In this document: in pieces, positions 10,587 to 22,278 of the stretch
Layout: every line of letters begins with the position of its first letter
Position numbering within the stretch: position 1 is the stretch's first letter
Assembly (NCBI RefSeq): GCF_005239225.2
Contig: NC_133289.1
Location: 15,174,889-15,238,888 of the forward strand
Source: Populus alba
Taxonomy: Eukaryota > Streptophyta > Magnoliopsida > Malpighiales > Salicaceae
Reading direction: 5' to 3'
Length of the DNA stretch: 64,000 nucleotides
Translations under genes and position numbers: made by a program
The notes under the pieces: model-generated
What the model was told of the DNA's origin: nothing
Seen by the model: the letters and a program-made list of their open reading frames with translations, nothing else
Databases searched by the model: none

Positions 10587-13276
10587 ATGTCTTCACATGA
10601 TGGTAGTACTCCAAGTAGTGATCCTTCAACGGCCCAATCATCTCAACCTTCAATTTCCATGTCAAGTGGTAGTAGAGGAAAAACAGATTTAGCATGGGGT
10701 CATTGTAGAGAAGCTCCTGAACTTAGTGTTGGATGTAAAAAAACTAAATTAGTTTGTTTATATTGTGCTAAAGTATTTGCGGGTGGTGGTATTAATCGAT
10801 TTAAGCAACATTTAGCTGGAGCTAAAGGAGAAGTTGGACAATGTCGCAAATGTCCTCCTGATGTTCGACATCAAATGCTTTTGAACCTTAAAGGAAATGT
10901 TGAAACGAAAAAAAAGAATTAGAGAAATGCAAGCAGATTTCAATCCCTTTAATGCACAACAAAGGGAGCATGAAAAATTGATGATTAGGCAATTAGAATA
11001 TGATGATGGTGATGATGAGGAGGAGGAGGAGGATGAGGATGTCAATACTAAAAAACATATGTTACCACCGAAGGTTGCAAAAAAGAAAAAGATTCAAAGC
11101 ACCGGTACTGTAAAACAATCAACTACAAGCTATGGAAAGCAGAAGAAATCTGCAACATTAGGGACATATTTCATGCCGAGAACAACTCCTGGTGCTCAAA
11201 AGTCTCTTCAGAATTGTTGGCAAAGGAAAGAAGCAGTTGAACGGTGTGATCTTGCTTTAGCGAAGTGGATGTTTGATGCATGTGTTCCATTTAATGCTGT
11301 TAACTCTGTGTATTATCAGCATGCCATAGATGCTGTAACAACCATGGGTCCTGGTTATAAAGGACCAAACTTGCATGCTATCCGTGGTTATTACTTGGCA
11401 AAAGCGGTTGATGAAGTGAAGATTTATGTTGAGAGTTATCGGGCGATTTGGAAGAAGACTGGTTGCACATTAATGGCTGATGGATGGACAGATCAGAAGA
11501 GGAGGACTTTAATTAACTTCTTAGTATATTGTCCTAAAGGAACAGTTTTTTTGAAAACGGTGGATGTATCAGATGTCTCAAAGACTGCTAGATTGCTGTA
11601 TCAGTTGTTTAGAGAGGTTGTTTTGTATGTTGGGGTAGAAAACATTGTGCATATGGTGACTGATAATGCTGCAAATTATGTTGCTGCTGGCAGGTTATTG
11701 ATGGAAGAATTTCATTCAATATTTTGGTCTCCTTGTGCTGCTCATTGCATCAACCTCATACTCCAGGACATTGGTAAATTGCAGTCAGTTGGTTCTGTTG
11801 TTGAGCATGCTTCTGGTATCACTAAGTATATTTATAATCATTGTTATCCATTGTATTTGATGAGGAAGTTCACTGGAGGAAAAGAAATACTTCGTCCAGC
11901 TCCTACTCGTTTTGCCACCAATTTCATTGCATTGCAAAGCATTTTAGCTCATAAAGATCAGTTGAGAGCTATGGTGACATCTAGGGAATGGGTCTCATCT
12001 GCTTATGCTAAAGATATCAAAGGAAAAAAGTTTGTTGAAAGTGTGCTAGACTCTTTGTTTTGGGAAGAATGTGCAATAATTGTGCGAATGAGTGAACCTT
12101 TAGTTCGAGTTCTACGATTGGTTGATGGTGATGCTAGACCTTCGATGGGATATTTGTATGATGCTATTCATCATGCAAAAGAAGAAATGATGAGGAGATT
12201 TCAAAAGAGAAAGCCTACAGTGAAACCTTTCATAGACATTATCAATAATCGGTGGGATGGACAATTTTATAGAAATCTTTATGCAGCGGCATTTTGGTTG
12301 AATCCTCGATTTCAATATGATGCAAATATAATGGATAAACATATGAGCACCATTTCTGCACTTCTAGATGTTCTTGAGAAGTATGCACATGGAAATCTAC
12401 CATTACAAAGTAAGATTACAAGTGAGATGAAGTTTTTTAGGAATGCTGAACATGACTTTGGCCGAGTGTCCGCAAAAAATAATCGCACTCTTATGCCTCC
12501 AGGTATATAATTTGTATATTTAAAAATATTATTTGACAGTCTTACACTTTTACTTATTATTTTTTTGTATAGATGAATGGTGGATGACATATGGAACCAG
12601 CGCTCCAAATCTACAACAATTGGCTATACGAGTGTTAAGTCAAACTTGTAGTTCTTCGGGATGTGAGAGAAATTGGAGTATGTTTGAACATATTCATTCC
12701 AAGAAAAGAAATAGATTGGAGCACCAAAGGCTGAATGACCTTGTTTACGTCCACTGCAATCTAAGATTGAAACAAAAGTATTTTTCTTATCTCTGATTCC
12801 TTAAATATTATTTTATCTTGTTTAGTAGCATTATTAATAGTCATATTGTGTTTACCTTCACTTTTAATATATAGGAATTATTGGAAAGGACGAAATTATG
12901 ATCCAATTAATGTTGAGACAATTTTTGACATTGAAAATTGGGTGGTCGAAGATGACCCATCAATCTTGACAACGGAAGAAGTAGAGAGTTTTCACCAAGC
13001 TCTATCAACTATGACCTTACAAGATACATTAGATGATGGTAATTAATGATTAATTATTTAATGATAAATATTATTTAAAATAAAGTTTTGTTTAACACAT
13101 AATATTTATTTCTTAATTGTGTTTGAAATGTAGATGTCATAAATGTTAATGATATTGAAGATGATTGTGACGATGAAGTTTCAAAGGAGCATGCTGATGA
13201 TTTATTAGGTGTTGACGATATTGGCTCCATTCCATCGACATTTGATCCAAATTTTTCTTCCATGGAGACAGAATAA
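10587..13276 (+). CDS. hAT-family transposase (BED finger, DUF659, hAT dimerisation), one frameshift
   Basis: Coding segments: 10587-12502, 12573-12777, 12875-13038 and 13134-13276 (TAA), joined through three short GT-AG introns of 70, 97 and 95 bp whose phases all agree. The N-terminus carries a BED zinc finger (C-x2-C in LVCLYC, then H in RFKQH). A DUF659/RNase H-like core follows, with catalytic Asp in ADGWT (codon at 11479) and in TDNAANY (codon at 11662). The hAT C-terminal dimerisation region is in exon 2, with candidate catalytic Glu in CERNWS. The C-terminus is acidic. The frame changes once at an eight-A run (10908-10915), where the upstream frame stops at 10920; this could be a true mutation or a homopolymer error. 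I chose the ATG at 10587 because an intron-acceptor-like TATGTCAG sits just upstream; 10554 is an in-frame alternative. The protein moves the surrounding element. Confidence 0.88.
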
Positions 13277-13400
13277 CTTAATGTGTTAATTCAACATAAG
13301 TGAATGTGTTGTTGTTTTAAATTTTGATGTTTTGCAGAATAACTTAATGTGTTAATTCAACATAAGTGAATGTGTTGTTGTTTTAAATTTTGATGTTTTG
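13269..13400 (+). repeat. 66-bp tandem duplication at the transposase stop codon
   Basis: Two head-to-tail 66-bp copies start at 13269 (CAGAATAACTTAATG) and 13335 and appear nearly identical. The first copy contains the transposase stop codon (13274-13276), so the duplication lies in the 3'UTR and does not change the protein. Confidence 0.88.
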
Positions 13401-13596
13401 TTTTAAATATTTTAGAATTTATGTTGTTGGAATTTATGTGGTTGGATGTTTTGTTTTAAATATTTTATAATTTATATTTGGTTTGTATTTTGGATATTGA
13501 ATTAAATTTATGTTGTTGGTTTATAATTTAAATTTGGTTTAAGGAAGTGTTGTATTGTAATTAGTTATGTGTTTTTTTTTTTTATATAGGTTTTTT

Positions 13597-13675
13597 TGGG
13601 TTGACCCGGGTTAACCCGGGTCAACCCACCTGACCCGTGACCCAGAAGGTCGACCGGGTCAATGACCGGGTCGGG
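13597..13675. repeat. GC-rich subterminal repeats of the hAT element (right)
   Basis: Repeated GACCCGGG, TTAACCCGGG and GACCGGGTC words directly inside the right inverted end, mirroring the left array. Confidence 0.75.
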
Positions 13676-13688
13676 TTTCAAAACTATG
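13666..13688 (-). repeat. hAT right terminal inverted repeat
   Basis: Reverse complement begins CATAGTTTTGAAACCCG, matching the left end at 21 of 23 positions. Confidence 0.93.
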
Positions 13689-13696
13689 ACTGGACT
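13689..13696. repeat. 8-bp target-site duplication, right (ACTGGACT)
   Basis: Exact copy of 8690-8697, directly after the right inverted end. Confidence 0.93.
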
Positions 13697-14640
13697 AGTG
13701 TTTATCTATTAAGGAAAAAACAAGTAAATATGTGTGTGTGTTAATTTGAATTCCTTTATAGAAAAATTCTCACAATAAATTTGATACTTGTACCAATTTG
13801 GAAAATTATTTATGTTAACAAATATTGATCAAAATTTACTATGTGTTTGTAAAATTTGTTTATTTCAAATCAATTATTTGAAAATTAATTGTTAATCATC
13901 TTGTAATTTAATGCAATTTAGTCCAACTTGGTTAAATTCACGATATGATAAATTTTGACCAAATCTTTTAATAGAAGCCTATACACGATTATTTTGAGAG
14001 TCTTTGCAATTTCTTTGGTTAGGTGGTTTGATTATCTATCCATTTATCTATGTTATTGATATTTCTAGATCCATTAAGTTATATATATTTTTTTTTAATG
14101 AGAAAAAAATATATAATTAGAAACTAAATCTTTAATGGAAACTAGTCTCACAAATCAAACAAGATTTAAGAAACCTACTTGATTTTAACATATTCAAAAA
14201 AGAGATAATGCATTTAAATTAAACTAAAAAAACATTAAAAAGTAATAAAAGAAAGACAAAGTTGTAAAGATTGTAAAAAAAAAAAAACAAGGAATATATT
14301 GTTTCTAGTCAATCACAATAGTTTCCTTGATTGATCACTTTCTAAATCCCCTAATCAATTTTTTACTTTTATTAGACCTAGTCAATTTCATTATTGACAA
14401 TGGATTCTAGCCATATCTCTATTTAGAATAGTAAATAATAATTATTGTTGTTATTCATTAGATGTATGAATATATTTTTTATTATTAATATAAGTATTCT
14501 GATTAACTTGTGCATAACTTTATTTTTAGTAAAATATAGAAAATACATGTATAATTGCAATGACTTTTTGTAAATTATAGAAAATTAACAACTAGACAAG
14601 CATAGATAAAGTGGTAAGAACCAGCTGGTTAATTTTTTTT
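13697..14640. other. AT-rich intergenic DNA
   Basis: Nothing recognisable on either strand. AT-rich, with A and T runs. Confidence 0.6.
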
Positions 14641-15190
14641 TTGTCCTCTTCTGTTTTGCTTGTAAAAGTGTACAAGAGAGAGAGACATGTGGAGAAGAGA
14701 GAGTCCAATCGGTTTGATAGCCCCGAGCTCTGTAGTTGCATGGTATGGTTTTAATCTGAAGAGAATCCTCATTGGGGCTCGTCTCTTCATGTCTGGTCAC
14801 CAGCACATGCCCACACTTGCAAGCAAAGGTAAATCCAACCCAATAAGCAAAGCCACCCATCTCTGTCTCTCACACAGCAATTCCTGCCTGCTACTATTTT
14901 GTTTCAGCATGGCCATCATCAACGTGGCCGTAGCGATAATGCTGTCTGTTACTTCCTTCCACCTTCACGTAAACTGAATAATTTTTACAGAAAAAAAAAC
15001 AGACAGTAAATACCTGAGTGGTAGCTATAGAGATACAGACAGTTTGACCGTACGATTTTATGCACATGTAATCCAAACAATGCTTCCAATGAGACTGTGC
15101 AATGCCAGCCAAACAGTCCTTTGCTGTCTGCGCATACAGCAGCGAGCGTGCATCCCGTCGAGAAACCAAGGGGCCAGGGAATTACTTTTT
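14641..15190. other. GC-richer island of unknown function
   Basis: About 550 bases clearly less AT-rich than both flanks, with high-complexity sequence. Both strands show short open frames (minus 14585-14860 and 14894-15169; plus 14687-14977). None carries a motif I recognise, and they overlap each other in several frames, which argues against coding. On the minus strand a good donor-like CAG/GTATTT lies near 15013. Possibilities are an enhancer or promoter, a non-coding transcript, or a gene remnant. An imperfect hairpin (14683-14794) is listed separately. Confidence 0.35.
14683..14794 (+). other. Imperfect hairpin with about 21 paired bases and a 61-nt loop
   Basis: Arm 14683-14709 (starting AGACATGTGGAGAAGAGAG) pairs with 14771-14794 (ATTGGGGCTCGTCTCTTCATG...). 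Paired blocks are AGACATG, AAGAGA, GAG and CCAAT, separated by small bulges. This resembles a plant microRNA precursor arm, but neither arm matches a conserved microRNA I remember. Confidence 0.3.
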
Positions 15191-17672
15191 TTTTACCAAA
15201 GGTCAGGAGAAAATTACACGAATTGGATGTTAAAAACAAATACACATCCAGCAATGACCTCCATCTTAAACAATATATAGAACAAGAGTCCTTATTGTAT
15301 ACATTAAACATGTTTGTGATTTTCTTTATTTAAAAAAAAAAAAAAAAACTGAAAGTCAAATAGTAATATAACAAAATTACACTTAAATCATAAAAACTTT
15401 GAATTAATTAGATATTTGAGCTATAAGTTCTTTTCACCATAATTCAATTATTATTTTCGAAGGACAAACAATCTTTTTATTTTTTGTGCATAATTAAATG
15501 ACTTGGCTACCTCTTAAATAAAAAGGAAATTATAATTTACATTAAGAGGCTTTTTAGTCTTTTCAAATTTTTGAATACATTGTAATTACTTAATTAACCT
15601 TTAAGTGAAAATCTACTAAACTATCCTTTTTATTTCTTCTTATGATTTTTTAGTTAATATCAAATTTGATTCAATGGTATTGTTATATTTAACTAACTAT
15701 TAAATATTAGTTTAAAAAATTACTTACCAGCATGAGCATTGCAAGTGTCATCAAGTGAGCAATCCTCGCGTCCTTCGCAAGACTTGCACGAGGTTGTCAT
15801 GTGACCAAACTTTGTATTTTAAGGTGTCGCTTGAATCATCTTGGTATCTCCTCCATGATGAGGCGGTGCATATTGCAAACATCTCTTCAGTCTGTTGTTA
15901 GTAGTTCTTTTTTCTTTCTCTTTCTTGATTTTCATGCTTGTCTTTTTAAAAAGTTAAAGCAATACTTTAATTTGTTATTTCTTCATACTTGGTCCGCATT
16001 GTTTTATTTGAAATAATTTATAAAATTAGAATTCATTTCAATTTTATCCCCCTTCAATTTATTTTCTTTTAAATTTGATCATTATTCTTTTGATTAATAT
16101 TTCTTTTGTTTGAGATAGTTTTTTAAATTAATTTTTTTACTATTTCATCCTTTTTAATTTTTTATATAAAATTTGATCCTCATTCTTTTGATTGCTATTT
16201 TTTCACTTTGATAATTTTATTTATTTATTTTTATCTCATCCCTTAACATTAAATTTGTTGATAATTAGATTTTTTTATTGAGTCCGGTTTCTAAGATTTC
16301 ACGTGTTGTAAGTTTTATAGATTAACCTAGATTTAGAAGGTTCTCCCAGGTTTTCTTGTCTTTTTTTAAAAAAAAAACTCTTTTTTTTTCAGCTTAACCA
16401 TTCAATATTTATTTAATTATAGATTGGGCTCTGCTATTTTTATTTATTTTATTTTTATAGATTTTTTTCATAAATTTTAAAAATAACTTGGGTTATCTCG
16501 ATTTTTTTTATATTTTTCATTCTTTGTTGAATTTATGTTGGAAAGTTTTTGAAATTCTTTTTTTTTTTTCTGATTTCATCCTTTAATATTAGATTGGTTG
16601 GAAATTATTTTTTCTTTTTGGTTCTATTTTTCTATGTTGAATTTTTTTGATATTAGACTTCATGATTTTTTTTTAAAAAATCATCTTTCTATTTATTTAT
16701 TTCAATTTCATCACTTAGACCACAGGTTAGCTTAAGTTGGCTTAGAATTTTTTTCTAGGTTTGCTTTTTTAAAATTTAATAGTTGTTATGTTATATCCTT
16801 AAACATTGGATTGTTTTAAAATAGAGCTTCATAATCTTTTCCGATTTGCTTTCTATTAAGTTATCTTATTTACATGATTTAGATCGTAGAGTTTGGTTAG
16901 GTTGCTCAGTTTTCTAATTGTTTTTTTTTTTAATTTCATTCCTTTATATTTCATTTGTTTGAAATTAAAGTTTGACTTGTTTTTTTTTTTAGCTCATCCT
17001 AGTTTTATGACGTGACTTGCATATTTGACATGCTTATTTAGGTTAATATTAAAAAATAATTAGTCTTGCCGATAAAATAGAGTAGGCCATCTAGTAAATA
17101 CCTACAACCTTGATTGGAGATCATGTAGAGAACACATAAAAACAAAAAATCCCACAAATGCTTGGTCCATTTGAGTAAAATATCTATGAAAAACTCATTT
17201 GCCGTTCTATTTACTATTTATTTTTTACCCAATTTTGTGGGGTAGTTTTTTAAATTTATTTTTATTTAATATTCTTACAATTAAATTAAATATTTTTTCA
17301 AAACATACAATTTAAATAATTTAAAAATATATATTTTATTAAATGAAATATTCTTTTCTTATATAAGCATTTTTTTATAATTTTATTAGTGACATGTTTT
17401 TTGAATTAAAAGTAAAGGCAATTAAAATGAATTATATAAAAACTTCAACAATTTAAAATAAGTAAAAAAATATATCTCTTCAGTAACTAAAAAAATTCTA
17501 TAGTTTTATTTAAAAGAAAAGACAAATTTTGAATTATATTTAATGAAATAATATTTTACATATAATTTAAATTATTTTATTTAACAATAGCAAAGTAAAT
17601 GATGCTACAATAATCATTTAGGAAACTAGAGTTGGCTGGAAAGTTAGGGTATAGAATCGTGGGTCTTAAAAA
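15191..17672. other. AT-rich intergenic DNA
   Basis: AT-rich sequence dominated by T-runs. The stretch at about 16020-17000 repeatedly shows degenerate phrases like TTTGATTTCATCC, TTTAATATTAGATTGGTTG and similar, suggesting an old, decayed low-complexity or transposon-derived repeat. No gene was recognised. Confidence 0.5.
17668..17672. repeat. Copia 5-bp target-site duplication, left (AAAAA)
   Basis: AAAAA precedes the left LTR and AAAAA follows the right LTR (22279-22283). Low complexity makes this weak alone, but it coincides exactly with the LTR ends. Confidence 0.7.
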
Positions 17673-17917
17673 TATAAGGAATAACAATTTGGAAGAAGAA
17701 TGACTTGTTTATTCCATGACTGAACTTGGCTTAAATAGCCTTTACAAAGTAACCGAAAAGAGAAATAACAACCCACTAATACATGACTATAGCATTGTGG
17801 TACACGTAACAGAGAAATTGTCAAGCTTATACAACTAACATCCTGAAAGACAGGGATTTATTCTAACAATCAGGGATTTATTCTAACAAACAATTCTACT
17901 TAAACAACAACTTATCA
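17673..17917 (-). repeat. Copia 3' LTR
   Basis: 245 bp. The plus-strand left edge reads TATAAGG where the other LTR has TGTAAGG, so the terminal CA of the minus strand has mutated. It contains an internal 18-bp duplication of AGGGATTTATTCTAACAA. Confidence 0.93.
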
Positions 17918-17928
17918 TTCCCTCCCTT
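17918..17928 (-). promoter_or_regulatory. Copia polypurine tract
   Basis: Reads AAGGGAGGGAA on the minus strand, immediately before the 3' LTR. This is the primer for plus-strand DNA synthesis. Confidence 0.88.
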
Positions 17929-17941
17929 AAACTAAACACTT

Positions 17942-20900
17942 TCAAGTATTTAGTTTATCTGATACTTCACATATTCCTAACATGTGTCGCAATTTAAGAA
18001 ATTGTTCCAACTTTAGTGGCTTAGTCATCACGTAAGCTATTTGATCCTTTGTGCCACAAAATTCTAACTTGATAACACCATTTTTAACCAAATCTCGAAG
18101 AAAATGGAACCGCACATCTATATGCTTGCTTCTGCCATGCATGACAGGATTTTTAGAGAGTTTAACGGCTGAGCTGCTGTCACTCATGATTGTAGTGCTT
18201 CCTTCCTGCTTATGCCCTATTTTCTCTAGTATTCTCCTCATCCATACAGTCTGACAAGCACAATTTGCAGCTGCAACAAATTCAGCCTCAATGGTTGATA
18301 ATGTGACTAGTGGTTGCTTCCTTGAAGACCATGAAACAGCTCCTGAATTCATCAAAAAAAATATCCAGAGGTGCTTTTCCTGTCCTCAACATCTCCGGCG
18401 TAATCACTGTCAGTGAATGCAAGAAGCTGTTCAGCTTCACCTCTTTTGTAAAGTATCCCGTAGCTCACTATCCCTTTCAAGTACCTGAGAGTTCTTTTGG
18501 CTGCTTGCAAATGTAGCTCTGTAGGCTTAGACATGTAACGATTAATTAAGCTCATAATGAACATTATATCCGGTCTAGTGGTGGTGAGATACATAAGACT
18601 TCCAACTATTTGCTTAAAATATGTTTCGTTAACTTTGACTCCTCCTTCATCACTATGTAATTTTGAACCTGGTATAATGGGACTACACACAACATTGCTA
18701 TTCTCCATTCCAAAACGTTTTAGAACATCCAGTGCATGTTTTCTTTGGCAGATATATATACCATTAGCAGTTTGCAAAACCTCTATGCCAAGAAAAAACC
18801 TCATACCCCCCAAATCAGACATATCAAATTCCCTTAACATAGACTCTTTAAATTTACTCATCAAAACATCATCATCACCAGTATATATCAAGTCATCCAC
18901 ATAAATATTCACAATAAGAATTGTACCTTTATTGCTGGTTTTAACGAACAATGTTTGTTCACTGTGGCACCTCTGAAATCCTTCACTAACAAAGTGCGCC
19001 TCAATTCTACTAAACCAAGCTCGAGGAGCTTGTTTTAGTCCGTACAAGGCCTTTTGCAGTTTATACACTTTATACTCATTCCCTTTCTGCACATGCCCCA
19101 TCGGCTGCTCTACATATACATCTTCACTTAATTCTCCATGAAGGAAGGCAGACTTTACGTCGAGTTGAAGAATCTTCCATCCCCTTTGAGCTGCTAAGGC
19201 AATAATGATGCGAACTGTATCCATTCTTGCCACTGGAGCATAGACTTCGGTGTAGTCTACTCCTTGTTGTTATGAATATCCCTTGGCCACCAACCTTGCT
19301 TTGTATTTGTCTACCTCTCCAAGTTCATTGAATTTTGTCTTATAAATTCACTTTACCCTAATTTTCTTGGCACCTACAGGCAACTCAGTTAATTGCCATG
19401 TTTCATTCCTCTCAATCGCCTGCATCTCAGCATCCATTGCCAGCCTCCATTTAGAACTCTTTTTAGCCTCTTTAAAACTAGATGGATTTGCAAACATAAT
19501 TTGAGCCATGTTAACCTCAATATCCTCATCTAAAAAACCTTCACCCATGACATAATCATTCAAATATGCTGGAGCTCGTTGGATTCGTCTTCTTTCTTCA
19601 TTTAGATTTTCTTCTGTTGATGCATTTGAAGCTTTGGTTGATGTATTTGAAGAGACTGAATTCGGCTCACCATTCACCATTCCCATATTTTCATTGCTAT
19701 CTTCTTCACTGTTAACAACATCATCTTCGATCAAGTCATCGCATGTCTCATCATCTCCCCATTCTAAATCCACCAAGATTTGTTCTTCAAAACTCTTATC
19801 CCATTCCTAATGTTTTTCCTCTTCAAAAATGACATATTAGCTTACTACAATCCTTTTTGAGGCATAATCATATAATCGATATGCTTTTGATTCTTCACTG
19901 ACACCTAAAAGAACACAGAGAAGGCTCTTGTTAGTCAACTTTGTCCTTCTGGCATAAGGGATATGGGCATATGAGATGCATCCAAAAACCCTGAAATGCT
20001 CCACTGTAGGTTTTACCCCGCTCCAAGCTTCCTGTGGTGTGACATCTTTTACTGCTAATGTGGGACTCCTGTTCAGCACATAAATTGCCCAGTTAACAGC
20101 TTCAGGCCAGAAGTTTTTTGGCATCTTCTTCTCAGATAACATGCTTCTCACCATATTCATCAATGTTCGATTTTTCTGTTCTGCCACTCCATTTTGTTGT
20201 GGAGTGTATGTTGCCGTTAACTGTCTCTTAATACCATGTTGCTTGCAGAACTTATTAAAATCTTTAGAATTAAATTCCCCACCTCTATCAGTTTGTAAGC
20301 ATTTAATGGACAAACTAGTTTCATTTTCAACAAGTTTCTTAAAGCATTTAAACATGTTGAATGCTTCAGACTTCTCACTCAAAAAATATATCCATGCCTT
20401 CCTACTGAAATCATCTATGAAACATAGTGAGTACCTTTTCTTGTTGTTTGACATTGGAGAGATTGGACCGCAAATGTCTACATGTATTAGCTGCAACTTT
20501 TGTGTGGCTCTCCATGTGCTCTTTTTTGAAATAGGGTCTTTATGTTGTTTCCCTATTATGCAGTCAGTCACAGTAGATGCAGATAGTTGTGGAAGACCAT
20601 GAATCATGTTCTTAGACTGTATTGTTCTTAAGCCTTTATAGCTTAAATGCCCATACCTGCAGTGCCAAAGATGAGCTAGATCTGAAGTAGTTGTGTGAAA
20701 ACAGGTATTCTTCTCCTTCTTGGGTTGAAAGTTGGCAAATAATAAAAACATTCTATTGGCTGTCATCTCAGATTGAATAATAAGCCCTCTCTGTGGATGA
20801 TCAACGTGACACTTTCCTGATTGGATTAGGATTGCAAAACCACGCTCTTGAAGTTGTCCAATGCTTAGGAGGTTATTCTTCAACTCTGAGACATAGAATA

Positions 20901-21945
20901 CATCAATGATCACAAAGTTATTATCATTTAAATGTAGTCTCACCCTTCCTTTTCCAAAAACGGTCATCTTGGTATTATTTCCTAATTTTACTATTTCCCG
21001 AAACGTCTCATTCAATTCACAAAATGCAGCCTTGTTCCCACTCGTATGATTTGAGCAGCCTGAATCAAGGAACCAAATATCTTCTTGTGCTGTCTGGTTC
21101 ACCTTGACATATGACATCAAGAGCATTTCTTCGTGTTCATTTAATTCAGTATAGTTGGCTTCCTTCTCCCAAGCTGGACACTCATACTGAAAATGCCCAA
21201 GCCGATGACACTTGTAGCATTCAATATTAGCCTTGTTGAAAGCTTGGCGACCCCTGCCTCTGTAGTCACCTCTGCCTTGACCTCTACCTCCATTTCTATC
21301 AGCTACAATCACTTTCAAAGCCTGCTCCTCGCCATTGCTCCTGTGAAACTTTTGTTCATGCACAACGAGTGAACTTTGCAGTTCATCAATAGTGAGTGCA
21401 TCAATATCCTTAGATTCTTTAATTGAGACAACAACATAGTTGAATTTCTCAGTTAAAGTTCTAAGAATCTTTTCCATAATAGTGACGTCCTTCATCTGCT
21501 CTCCATTACTCCTCATTTTATTTGCTATACTCATGACACAAGCAAAATATTCTGTAATGGTTTCACTTGCTTTCATCTTTAGAAGTTCAAAATCTCTCCT
21601 CAATGCTTGAAGAGTTGAGCGCTTTACCCTTGCATTTCCCTCGAACTTCTTTCTCATCGAATCCCATATCTGTTTTGAGGTACGCTTCTCCAGAATTTGC
21701 TCAAGAATTGTCCTGTCCTGAAACAGATAATTCTTTACTTTGAGATCCTTCATCATCAAATCCTCCAATTACTTCTGTTGTGCTTCAGACAACACCATTT
21801 CTGCCACTGGTTCTTGATAACTAGTTTCAATCAGACTCTAGTACCCTTTGGATCTCAAGAGGTTTTCCATGAGCATACTCCAATGGTCATGATGACCATC
21901 AAAATGTGGAATAGCTGGTTGCAAAAAATTCTTTTCTTCACTCAT
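17942..21945 (-). pseudogene. Copia gag-pol polyprotein, inactivated
   Basis: The frame starts at the ATG at 21945 (MSEEKNF). Gag (UBN2-type) is followed by a CCHC zinc knuckle (CYKCHRLGHFQYEC, about 21.2 kb), a protease motif DSG, the GAG-preintegrase region, an integrase core with catalytic acids in HVDICGP, TDRGGEF and the PQQNGVAE region, reverse transcriptase with YVDDLIYTG, and RNase H (STIEAEFVAAANCACQ). In-frame stops lie at 21838-21840 (TAG), 21769-21771 (TAA), 19837-19839 (TAA), 19807-19809 (TAG), 19348-19350 (TGA) and 19270-19272 (TAA). One frameshift lies in an eight-base homopolymer at about 18353-18362, between reverse transcriptase and RNase H. Otherwise the domain content is complete. 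Domain order separates it from Ty3/gypsy. Confidence 0.95.
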
Positions 21946-22018
21946 CCTTTCTTTTCTTTTCTGTGTTTGGAAATCACTCAAAAGACTGCTATTTTTTTTT
22001 TTCAGGCCCCATGGGAGA

Positions 22019-22030
22019 GCTCTGATACCA
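22019..22030 (-). promoter_or_regulatory. Copia primer-binding site (initiator Met tRNA)
   Basis: Minus strand reads TGGTATCAGAGC, the standard plant copia site complementary to the 3' end of initiator Met tRNA, three bases inside the 5' LTR. Confidence 0.93.
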
Positions 22031-22033
22031 AAT

Positions 22034-22278
22034 TGTAAGGAATAACAATTTGGAAGAAGAATGACTTGTTTATTCCATAACTGAACTTGGCTTAAATAGC
22101 CTTTACAGAGTAACTGAAAAGAGAAATAACAGCCCACTAATACATGACTATAGCATTGTGGTACACGTAACAGAGAAATTGTCAAGCTTATGCAACTAAC
22201 ATCCTGAAAGATAGGGATTTATTCTAACAATCAGAGATTTATTCTAACAAACAATTCTACTTAAACAATAACTTATCA
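22034..22278 (-). repeat. Copia 5' LTR
   Basis: 245 bp, bounded by TG...CA. It aligns without gaps to 17673-17917, with nine transitions and no transversions. Confidence 0.93.

Larger units (their letters stand above)
8698..13688 (+). mobile_element. hAT transposon, full length, with captured PPR fragment
   Basis: A 4,991-bp class II element. Its 23-bp terminal inverted repeats (8698-8720 and 13666-13688) match at 21 of 23 positions, and it is flanked by perfect 8-bp duplications ACTGGACT. Both ends continue into GC-rich subterminal arrays of ACCCGG/GACCCGGG-like words, which stand out sharply from the AT-rich surroundings and are typical transposase-binding regions in hAT elements. The right half encodes the transposase (10587-13276). 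The left half holds a 53-bp tandem repeat and a fragment of a PPR gene in opposite orientation. The exact duplication and near-perfect ends suggest a fairly recent insertion. The transposase carries one frameshift, so this copy may need a transposase from elsewhere to move. Confidence 0.95.
17673..22278 (-). mobile_element. Ty1/copia LTR retrotransposon, complete structure, coding dead
   Basis: A 4,606-bp element in minus orientation. Two 245-bp LTRs (22034-22278 is the 5' LTR, 17673-17917 the 3' LTR) differ at nine positions, all transitions. Next to the 5' LTR is a primer-binding site complementary to initiator Met tRNA; next to the 3' LTR is a purine tract. The domain order gag, protease, integrase, reverse transcriptase, RNase H is that of Ty1/copia. 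Six in-frame stops and one frameshift were located, so it cannot make its polyprotein. AAAAA flanks both ends. Confidence 0.95.

Noticed and set aside
10812..11045. Minus-strand poly-Ser frame
   Set aside because: Antisense of the acidic stretch of the hAT transposase.
18557..20602. Plus-strand frames at 18557-18904 and 20141-20602
   Set aside because: They are antisense shadows of the copia reverse transcriptase and integrase.
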